Below, in pieces: positions 13,625 to 22,984 of a stretch of 64,000 nt of DNA. Position numbers and translations under genes: made by a program. The stretch's first letter is position 1. Every line of letters starts with the position of its first letter. The stretch is taken from positions 5,732,484 to 5,796,483 of the forward strand of contig CM060847.1 in the NCBI GenBank assembly GCA_030737835.1, given 5' to 3'. A model generated the notes under the pieces. That model made no database searches. It saw nothing but the letters and a program-made list of their open reading frames with translations, and was not told the DNA's origin. This DNA comes from Acorus gramineus. Its lineage: Eukaryota > Streptophyta > Magnoliopsida > Acorales > Acoraceae.

Positions 13625-16600
13625 TTTTTGAGAGAGAGAGAGCTTGAGTGTGGAGAGAGTCTTCGCTTTCTCTCTCTAGCGGAGGAAGAAGAGAAGAATA
13701 AAATGAAACCGTCCCGAGTTCGGACTGGGTTGAATACGCCTGGGGTTATTACCGGTGGACCTCCAGGACAGCTTGGATTGTTTTGATGGGGTGGAAACGT
13801 GTCTGGACCGTGCGATTTAAAAGTGATGGTGGGGTCTTCTGATTGGCTTCTGATGGAAGTGATGACGAGGCTTGGGGTTTATTGACCGTCTGATCCGCTT
13901 CGTGACATGGATGCGACTGGATTGTGATCGGTTCATGAATCGGGTTTGACAATTCATAAGGTCGGCCATAACCATATGGGCTGAAATAAAGTGGGCTACC
14001 AATCCTTGGTGAGGGAATTGCGTGGGCTGGATGTCCCCTAGTTACTACCCAATTACAGTTCAATTTATTTTTTTTTTTTTTTAAATCATACAAGCATGCT
14101 GTTATATAAACTGAAATATATATTGAGATATATTAATATATTTTTCACTGTAAAAAAATAAAAATCGAAATTAGATAAACGTGAATATATATCAATGTTT
14201 TGGCATCATATGGTGGACCTAAGTACCCAACCTTGTTCATCACACAAAGAGTTGATCTGGTCTAACTGCGGGCCTCCAAAATTTGTTCCATGTTATAAAT
14301 TGCAATGGACCTCGTGTCCACTCGATTGGGACACATTTAATTAGCTTGATTTCCCAATAATCGAACTCAATCAATCAGGACCGTTCAATTAATAAGCCCA
14401 AAAAAATCAGCGGTTAATGGAGATACTCGGCTTCCTTTTTTTTACATTACTGTTTTGGTTGTGATTAGGTAAATATTACATGATATATTGATGGGTTAAA
14501 AATTATAAGACTAGCTACTTTTGGTATCACCTTGTTTAGAAGTCTTAAATCTAGCAAAAATTAAAATATTAATTTGGCTTCTCCAAAACTTAATATACCA
14601 GATATGGAGGCATTAAAGATTTATCCCAAATTTTAAACAACAATGGTGATATATTTTATTATAAAATATAATTTTTAATAAAATCAAGATCATACATGGT
14701 GGTTAAAGCACCCATATTAATGGCCATTGATTTACCAAGTTTGTAAGGACGATTGATTAGAATTTGGTAACATTGAAGGTCGGATCGCTCCAAATTTTAA
14801 ATAGAAAGGAACATAAAGGATTGTTTTGAAAATGGAAATGCTTTATTTGAAACCCAATTCAATCTAATTTCGATTTTTATGGTTGTTCTAACCCATCACA
14901 AACTATATAAAGAGGACCACAAAGACATTCAAAGAGACATACACTCAACTTCTTAGAATTCCAAAACATACGTCCACTGTTCATGTAAGCAGGGAAGGCG
15001 GTACATGTATCATTATGGGATCAATGAAACCATCAAACTTTTTAATAAAATTAAACTCTATCCTACCCCAACGTCACACATAAACCCAAACCCCATTTAA
15101 AAAAAAAAAAAAAAACGTGGGATTGCACGGGTGGGCATTTGTTGTGGTGGCCTACAGGGTCTATCAACTTTTGTAAAACAATTAAATCTTAGTCTCACAT
15201 TCATCTAAAATCATTTCTTATTTTGTAATTAAAAAAATTGTTGGAACCCTTGTCTTTTATAAAGTCGACAGACTTGACAATCACTTATGGACGGACATGT
15301 CGATCACCGTTGGTCACGTTGCCGATCTCCTCTTTCTACTTTGGTTCGGGTATCTAGTCATGAATTTAGTTTTGATTTTTTTTTTCTATACTATTTTTAT
15401 ATGTTAATCTGAAACTTTCCCATCATTGGATAATCGTGAATCAATAATGAACAAAACTCTTCAACATTACACCATGTTTTCCTTCACATGTCTGTGTATC
15501 AAAGGCCTCTTCATGACTTTCACCTGTCTGTTTAGATAATCATGGATTTGGTTTGGGTTTTTAGTTGATTGGTTGTTTGATTTCTTATATATTTATGTTT
15601 ATAAAAATTTATTTTACAGATTTTCCTATTTGCTCGATGAATAAATTTTTAAAGAGACATCAATTATAGAGCAAAGATTTTCTCCTACTGAAAAACATTG
15701 TGGTGTTTTGATAGTTTATTTTTGTTAATGTCAGTTTTTAAATGATTCCATCTATATAAATTCTTGGAGCCGCCATTGCATGTAAGTTTTTTTTTTCTTT
15801 TTTGCACTCGCATGACATTATGTAGTTTAGTTTTAATATGAAGTTTTATTTTAAAATGCCTTTTTAAACAAGTGATTTTGGAGTGGCCTACTCTGTTCTG
15901 TTTAGTATGTATGTTTGCCATGAAATTTTTTTTGATAAAATTGAAGCGTTATCTGCTTACCTCATCAATGGTGTCAAAAATTATAAAAATATTCTTTTGT
16001 AAAGAGTCATGCCTACTTTTTCCCTTTATTATAGATATGTAAAAGGCTTAGAAATATTTACAGTGCGGTTATAGTTGTGGCATTAAAAATAAGGCATTGT
16101 TACATGAAAAACATTATCTTCGCAGTCTATTTTCTGACCCACCAAGTATATATATAATTTATTGCATTAGAGTTTATATATATAATGTTATTTTGAAAGA
16201 AAAAATAATAATTTTTTACACCGTTAGCCTTCCATTATTCATAATTCTAATCTTTTACTAAATCAATGCTGATGTGACATGCCATGTGTTGTTGGTCCTC
16301 CTCTGGAGTTGATCTTAAGTTTAGATGAGTCAGGTTATATCTTAATAAAAATTCTTAAGTGAGTCCGTCATCTCCAGTATTTACTCAAACCTATATTCAA
16401 ATTTCACTTAAAATTTGAGTAAAAGCTTGATTTGATATGATGTGTCTCCAACCATCACTTTGTGTTTTACTTAAATCTTTTAAAAATTTCATATCTTCTT
16501 ATAATTATTTCCTATAAACATTTTTAAAGTCATTTCTTTAAATCACTGCTCAATTTTTCTTTCCTCCAAAATATTTAAATTTTAAAATTATTATCATCCA

Positions 16601-17478
16601 GTTTTTTTTAAAAAAAAGGTAAAGTAATATTTTTTTTATTAGAGTAAAAATAAGAAGTTAAAAAACAAATATGAAAACTTAAGAAAGAATTATTTTTTTT
16701 ATTTTATTTCAAGAGATGGTGAAAATTTTTGGAGGTGAAAAAACATCTAATATAATTAAACTAAATGTGGAATTGAAGAAAAAAAAAGTGGAGATAAAGG
16801 AAAAAAAAAGATGTTGAAATTTAGGTAAAGATTTGAGTCTCCCTTTATTTGGGTAAAGACTTGAGTAAAAACTTGATTTGATATAGGTATGGGTAAATAG
16901 TTGGACAGGATTTTAGGTGATTTTTACTCAAATTTAAGTTTGAATAAAGATTTAAGTATAGGATTGGAGATGCTCTAATACATGTCTACTAAAAAAAATT
17001 ATTAAATATCTATACATGATGTTTAGATTTCTAATTAATGCATGTTGATTTGGACTCGATGTAAAAAATATATTTTCTTTGGGATAGATCACGAGTACTA
17101 TGTGTAAGAAACTAATTTTACTTTTGTAGGTATTTTTTATTTGGGTATCTCCCTGAGTTAGGGTCACTGAACGATTGTCTAATCCGCCACTGCCTAATAT
17201 CATGGTTTAGCTTGACCTTATTAATGATTCAATTGAAAAATCAATCCTTATATTTTCTACTTAGATTTAAAAAGAAAAATATGATCAAAATAAACACTGG
17301 ACATATCACATCATTGTTGATTACTAATAATCAACATACCATCAAAGGTGTAAAAGAATTTAGTTTTTTTTATAAATTTATATCCATATTTTGTTATAGT
17401 AGAGCATAAGATATCATTATATAAAAACAATAGTTGGAGAGGTTCTAAGAGATGTAACAATATTATGTTATGTTATAA
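13625..17478. other. Intergenic region upstream of SEC24
   Basis: About 3.9 kb without a supported gene. It holds the CT/GA-rich SEC24 leader next to 13624, AT-rich sequence with poly-A and poly-T runs, and the TIR element at 16361-16975. A TATA-like ACTATATAAAGAGG at about 14903 has no recognisable coding sequence after it. Confidence 0.5.
16361..16975. mobile_element. Non-autonomous TIR element (GAGCATCTCCA-type MITE)
   Basis: The left end reads GAGTCCGTCATCTCCAG. The right end, reverse complemented, reads GAGCATCTCCAATCC. Both arms continue with a shared AAATTTGAGTAAAA block 50-60 bp inside. Such ends are common in plant MITEs. No matching target duplication can be seen, so the superfamily is open. 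There is no transposase reading frame. Confidence 0.5.
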
Positions 17479-17705
17479 TTGCAAATGTCAAAGATGAAGG
17501 CCTTAACAGAAGAGGGATTGCGAGGAACTCCAGTGGAGAGAGAAGGATCGAATGCAACTGCGGCGACAGCAGCGGCGGCAGTAGTGGCAGTTGCAGAAAA
17601 TAGGAAGAAAACGTACCTAGAACCATATTTCATTCAAGCTTGTAGTGGTTGCGGGATAAAAATATGCCCTATATCTTGGAGAAAAAATATCTATATGTAC
17701 AGGAA
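17479..17705 (+). pseudogene. Degraded FLZ-type zinc-finger gene fragment
   Basis: The translation contains YLEPYFIQACSGCGIK, later NIYMYRKYS. This matches the plant FLZ (DUF581) core, in which a Phe-rich stretch leads into a CxxC pair followed by DI[YF]MYRGD and a second Cys pair. Here the second Cys pair is missing and a T-run follows directly. An Ala-rich stretch precedes the domain. FLZ proteins act as SnRK1 adaptors. This copy is truncated and probably dead. The match is by eye and modest. Confidence 0.4.
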
Positions 17706-17847
17706 ATATTCTTTTTTTTTTTTTCTCAAGCATGGTTCGATCACTATCATGTCATTAGAGAACACATCATGTTTGATATAATTTTTATTAATTAATAAAT
17801 TTTTGAATTATAAACCATGTAAGAAGTGATGAGATCCTTTATGTTAA

Positions 17848-18698
17848 GGGAATAGTTATTACCACCCGTTAGTTCTTCAACCCACCCCCTATTTGAAATA
17901 AACCTAACCCACCCGACAACACCTCTCACACTCTCTCTCTCTCGCACACAAACGACCTCCCCGTCTCCGACGACAGCCCGCCGTCCGTTCCAACCCCACC
18001 ATCGTAGTGGCAGCGGTTGTACCCACCGAGGGCTTGCCCGGACGAGGACGTCTTGGAGCACACCGGCCAATCTGTTGTCAGAGTGGGCCACGAGGTCGTC
18101 GACGGCACCAGAGAGCTTGCACGGTGGCTAGCCTTGTGGCCTCTGATGGAATTTTACATTCTCACCCTCCCCTCCCGCATTTGCATATTTTGCGGAAAAA
18201 AAAAACCATATTTGAATATCAATTTGCATGCCTTCCAAATATTCCCTCTCTATAAAACCCATCCCGAACTCCCGAAACACCTCAAAAGCAAAAAAAAAGC
18301 TCACATCAACCCTTGTTTGTTTGATATTTCGATAATGGCCCTCAAAGCCGTCCACGTCTCCGTTTCCGATGTCGCCATCCTCGACCACGTCCCCGTGACT
18401 TCTCCGTCCCCCCTCTCGTCTCTTCCGAGGTATCGTATCTTTCGTTTTGGATATTTTTTTATTGATTTTGTTTCAGTCGTTGATTTCAATGGTCGGTTTG
18501 ATTAGGGGGTTCGAGGAGCAGCAGATTCATGGTGATTGGGCACAGGGGGGAGGGAATGAAAGTGTTGTGCCGTTGTCGTCGGTGGGTTTGGATTGTACAG
18601 GGTAGGTTGTGAAGGGGTGGGATATGTATGTTTCAAATATAAAAAAAAAAAACAATACAGGGTGGGTTGAAGAACTGATGGGTGGTAATAACTGCCCC
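17848..18698. mobile_element. Pack-MULE-type Mutator-like element carrying a GDPD gene fragment
   Basis: The element is 851 bp and flanked by a perfect 9-bp direct repeat, TTATGTTAA (17839-17847 and 18699-18707), the size made by Mutator-like transposases. The left TIR starts GGGAATAGTTATTACCACCC; the right TIR, reverse complemented, starts GGGGCAGTTATTACCACCC. Both continue AGTTCTTCAACCCACC, giving about 45 bp of similarity. No transposase is present. The GC-rich interior differs sharply from the AT-rich flanks and includes the start of a GDPD gene with its promoter and an intron. That fits DNA-level capture. Confidence 0.85.
18135..18575 (+). pseudogene. Captured 5' part of a glycerophosphodiester phosphodiesterase (GDPD1-like) gene
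   Basis: The fragment carries a TATA box (TATAAAA, 18251-18257), a short leader, and an ATG at 18335 opening MALKAVHVSVSDV then LDHVP, the distinctive N-terminus of plant GDPD1-like proteins. A GT donor at 18430 and an AG acceptor at 18504-18505 bound a 76-bp intron. Beyond it one frame reads RFMVIGHRGEGMKVL, containing the GHRG motif with the catalytic His of the GDPD domain. The frame across the splice is off by one at a G-run, and the sequence leaves the family after this motif. It is a non-functional promoter-exon-intron-exon slice inside the Mutator-like element. Confidence 0.75.
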
Positions 18699-18707
18699 TT
18701 ATGTTAA

Positions 18708-19990
18708 ATATACACTCCCGTGTAAAGGCCGTTCATGGCATGCCATTTATGTGATACAAAATTGATAAGAGTTGTGAATGCATGTTTTTTTTTTTTTTCG
18801 AATGTGTGTGTGTGTCTCTTCGTGTAATAATTTATGGCAATTTCATTGAAAGAGTTTTTTTTATCAATCATGTGATGTGAAAATAACAACAATAGATTGA
18901 AAAAATAGTATTTCACTTAAAACACTTTCAAAAGTTAGTTTTTTAGAAAAAAAATATGTTTTTGTTAAATTTCTAAAAAATTCTTTTGATGACTAAAAAT
19001 TGTTTTTTATATAAATTCTATTTAAAAAGTTGGATCAAATGAAATGTTTTGAATATCATGATTTATGAAAACCATAATGAAACACTATATAACCTTCATA
19101 AACACCAAGAGCTCTCTCCACACTGATTTTATTAACCTAATTTATTGTGCACAGGTCTCTCAACCATCATCAATACACATCATAATGAAATGAAACATGT
19201 CATTTGACAAATATACATACATTTGTTTACAAAAAATTTGAACTATTAGAAGTGAGACTATAAAACATGTAATACAATTTAATGTGTGAAGGTTATACAT
19301 ACTTCCATTCATACTTACATTTAATATGTGAATGCAGAGGCATGACATTCTATACAAAGAAGTGCAGATTGACATTCGTAGAAATTGATGATCCTTCTCT
19401 AACAAAGATTCTCAAATAAAATAAAAGGTGTAACTCTCTTTCTCTCTCACACACAATAGGATTAAATAGAGAGTGAATTTTCTTGTTAGTAATTTGGATT
19501 AATTAATTGGTTGACTATATATAACGACCAATGTAATAAAGTTTCTTCATTCGCATGTTTGCTTATTTATTTTCGGTGACTATTCAATAAAATTTGAACA
19601 TAAGTTAATTTTTATATGTAAGCAATGATACTATAGTTAAATCTCAAAACTAGTTTATATTTAACAATCATACTAGACTATGATTAACCTTTTCCTTGTT
19701 TAATGGAACAGTGTAACTTCTTTTTTTATAAAAAAACTTATTGCATTTATAAAAACACTCGTTACATCAAAATATATATCTTATTAAAATTTTATATTTT
19801 ATATAAATAATATCATTTTAAATATGTTTTTAAAGAATTAAATAAGAGAAGATTATATACCCCCACCCCCCCTTAAAAAAAAAAAAAAAAAAGGAACGAT
19901 CAACGCCCCGCCAACTATTCTCTCTCCATTGATTTCTCATAATCTCCTGTTTTTAATCTCCATCAACCCCTCTCCGACTCCCATAAACTA
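18708..19990. other. AT-rich intergenic stretch
   Basis: No gene, RNA or complete element was recognised. It holds poly-T and poly-A runs, a short GT run near 18805, and a C-run joined to an A-run at 19860-19892. Confidence 0.5.
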
Positions 19991-20039
19991 ACGTTCTATC
20001 CCCACCACCCACCCTAACCCAAACCCTCCTCACCTCCAC

Positions 20040-20745
20040 CATCGTCGGCCCCATCCCCACCACCCACTCCCTCCTCCACGACCCACACCTCCATATCCAC
20101 CCACCTCCGGCTCCGACGACCTCTGCCGCTGGCTCTATGACGCCTTCCAGTTCTCCGATCCCCATTTCCGCCTCCTCGTCCTCCGCTCCTTCCCCGTCCT
20201 CTCCGCCGTCTACCTCTCCCGCGCCGCCGCCTCCAACGCGGGCTTCGAAGCCATCCTCCTCGCAATCTACGCGCACGAAACAGAGTCCCGCGCGGGCCAG
20301 CCCAAAACGGTGAGCGTGCCCGACATCAACCACTCGAGCTTCTACCACGAGACCCGGCCCGGCCCGAACAACATGTCGACCGAGCTGAACCGGGCCGTCG
20401 TGTCGCCCGCGCTCGACCCGTGCGGGCCACGCGACGGGCCCGCATTGTTGGGGTCACTTTGGAGCTCTATTACAATAGGATTTCGTCGATGCCCGTCCTT
20501 TCGAAGATCGAATTCTGCGAGTCCTGTGCGGTTTGGGCCGCACATTGGGTACCACTCCCGTGGGAGCTCTTGCAGCCCACGCTCAGGATTCTGACTCATT
20601 GTCTGTTCGGACCCGCCAATTCGGGCGGCTGCGGGCCGAACCATCGAGAGGTTGTACGAGAGGGTCGCGCATGAGGTGAACCCGCAGGCAGTGCTTGCGA
20701 CGCAGAGCCTGCTTAGGCTCGTCGAATTGGGGGATGTTATGGATG
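20040..20745 (+). pseudogene. Hyccin-like (FAM126/HYC family) pseudogene with frameshifts
   Basis: Hyccin proteins are subunits of the plasma-membrane PI4-kinase alpha complex. The stretch is GC-rich and unspliced. In one frame it reads SDDLCRWLYDAFQ, then FRLLVLRSFPVLSAVYLSR, GFEAILLAIYAHE and TVSVPDINHSSFYHE, the plant hyccin core. The frame breaks near 20420 and resumes as RRARIVGVTLELYYNR and VLSKIEFCE. It breaks again near 20615 and resumes as ERLYERVAHEVNPQAVLAT. An N-terminal LLHDPHL lies in yet another frame near 20070. At least three frame changes make it a likely pseudogene; sequencing error is the alternative. Confidence 0.7.
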
Positions 20746-21684
20746 GGGTGGGTGGTGCCAGCGCCGCCGGTGCATGTTGCACAGATGTTTATATGAGGTG
20801 TGGGGAATTGTGGGGTTCTTTGATGCTTTATGATTTGTGTTGGCTTTGGTTTGAATTTGAATGGTTGTGTTCATGTTTGAATAGGAGTATGATCCGTAGA
20901 ATCACTATTACGTGATCCTTGATGTTAAATGCAAGGCCAATTATGTTTCACCATCATATCTAATCTTGACTCGGTTCAATTTATTATATTTAAGAGAATT
21001 GCCTTTCAACAACATAATTAATCTACCATTAGACATTGGTTAAAATTTTCAATACAGTCAATCACCCTTCACAAAACGAGCCTTTGAAACTCACACGAGG
21101 TTTGCTCCTTGTAGATGTTTAATTTAAGTTCTCCCGAGCCCATCAGCTGCATATAAAATAGAAGTTAAATTAGTGTATTACAATAGGTGATGCAACAACA
21201 ATTAACTATCTTAAATGTATGTAGTATATACCAAAAACTGGAAGCCATTCTCCGTCAACTCTGGAGCTTCATTCTCTGCATATGTGGCAAATCAGCACTC
21301 CCGTTATTCGTCAAACACCTCATTTATTTATAGTATCTAGTCCACTATTACTATAACTGCTACTAAAAACAAGCCCAAAAGAGATAAGACCTTATGCTTA
21401 GAAGACCTTGCCAAAAAAATTTATCTTAGAAGGGTTGAAGCTTGTCAATTTCTCCACTTAGCTCGAACTTATAAGTTGCAACAAAAAGTCCTAGTTGACC
21501 AACACCCCAGTGCTGGTGGAAACCAGGGAGACATGTTCCCAATGTCTACCCAACGTGTTTTGAGGATCTAGTGTGATATCATGGATACCACTGGGTTCTT
21601 CTCAGATGCAATCTCGTGTCAGATTGGTAATAGGAGGAAGGCTCTGTTTTAGCTCGATTACTGGTCCGGGGATAGCCCTCTAAA
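20746..21684. other. Intergenic stretch
   Basis: This follows the hyccin pseudogene. No recognisable coding, RNA or complete repeat feature was found before the hAT-like element. Confidence 0.4.
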
Positions 21685-22234
21685 TAGGCATGTCAACGGG
21701 TCACGGGTTAACTCGGATCCGACCAAAATCCAACCCGATAAAAGGCGTAAATACCTGACCCGATAGAACCGACAATCAAAATGGGTGGTGTCTGGGTCCA
21801 CCCAGACCTGATCCTATGGACCCATTGACCTAACCCAAATATTATGTGATTTTTTTTATTCATGATTCAACCTAATACTCATGATTCAACCAAACATTTA
21901 TAACTAAATATTGAATAATCATTTAAAATTTTAAACATTTGAAATATTTTTACAATATTTTGACTCACATAAAAGCATAATAATACAAACCGTATTCCAA
22001 ATATTCTCATAAAACATTTAAAAATCAAAATAATGAAAAACTATTTATAATACACTAAACTCTATTAAAAAGACAAAAAAATATAGCCATTGTAGACCCT
22101 TGAAAAGTTTTTCAACCTCTCTTTGTCTGGCCTGGACTTGTTAACGGGTCAATCCGACTCGAGACTCGATATGGACCCAACAATCAAACAGGTCATGTCT
22201 GGGTCCACCCCGACCCAACCCGTTGACAGGCCTA
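21685..22234. mobile_element. Non-autonomous hAT-like element
   Basis: The left end reads TAGGCATGTCAACGGGTCA. The right end, reverse complemented, reads TAGGCCTGTCAACGGGTTGG. The flanking 8-mers are CCTCTAAA and CCTATGAA (6 of 8 match), as expected for a decayed 8-bp hAT target duplication. The element is about 550 bp, AT-rich inside, with GGGTC-type subterminal repeats and no transposase. Confidence 0.6.
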
Positions 22235-22484
22235 CCTATGAAGCAGTGGTACGAGGATATTTTCAACCTCTACAGTGCTCCGATGGGGGAAGGTTTGCAA
22301 CTACAGGTCTGCTAAGTTTCAAATGGAGTGTTGAATGTGTGTTTCCTGGCTTCCTATTGAAGTCGAGGATGACCTGCTAAATGAGTAACTTCTGGAGATC
22401 TCAGAGGTATCGATCCGAGAGAGGCATGAGGACTCGTTCGTCGTCATCAGTCCACTCTTCCAGCCACTGCTACGAAGGTTATTG

Positions 22485-22745
22485 AAATTTGGGCCCCAAA
22501 ATCCTATTGAAAATAAAGGCTTTTATGTGGTTGCTCTTCCAAGAAAAGCTTCTAACCAAAACTCAGAGGGCAAAGTGGTCCCATCAAGATGATTTACAAT
22601 GCTTATTATGTGGAAATGCTGATGAATCTATAGAGCATTTGTTCGAGCATTGCCCGATTGCACGCCAAGCTTGGAACTTGTTGAAGGATGCCACTGGTTT
22701 TGCTCCCTCGATCTGTTCTGTCCATCCAGGGCTTCTGGGAGACTG
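22485..22745 (+). pseudogene. LINE reverse-transcriptase zinc-binding (zf-RVT) remnant
   Basis: The translation reads ILLKIKAFMWLLFQEKLLT, then CLLCGNADESIEHLFEHC. This is the zf-RVT domain that follows the reverse transcriptase in plant L1-type LINEs: Trp-rich opening, CxxC, then HLFxHC. The frame is already broken just upstream at GPK, and no reverse transcriptase catalytic motif is present. It is a short relic. Confidence 0.75.
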
Positions 22746-22984
22746 GAAGATCATTGAAACAGACGGGGGACCGAAGCATTGCAGCCAAAGGGAGGATTAA
22801 GGGAGAAGGTGGAGATGGAGAACATAACGGAGAATTAATTAGAATCATTGATTACTCGATAAATCTTTTAATGCAGTTTAATGATCCAAACCCCCAACAA
22901 CAAAAAAACAACTGAAAATAATTAATACATAACAGACCATCAAATTAAAAAGTCTGAAAATCTCCATCACCCATGCAATCAAAA

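Noticed and set aside
13355..13786. Plus-strand open frame of 143 codons, Gly/Arg-rich
   Set aside because: It is antisense to the Pro-rich first exon of SEC24; Pro codons read backward give Gly and Arg.
14900..15010. TATA-like box followed by a possible leader
   Set aside because: No coding sequence, splice pattern or RNA gene follows, so it is not called as a promoter.
19953..20348. Minus-strand open frame of 131 codons over the hyccin region
   Set aside because: It is a shadow of a GC-rich coding strand; only the plus-strand translation matches a known family.
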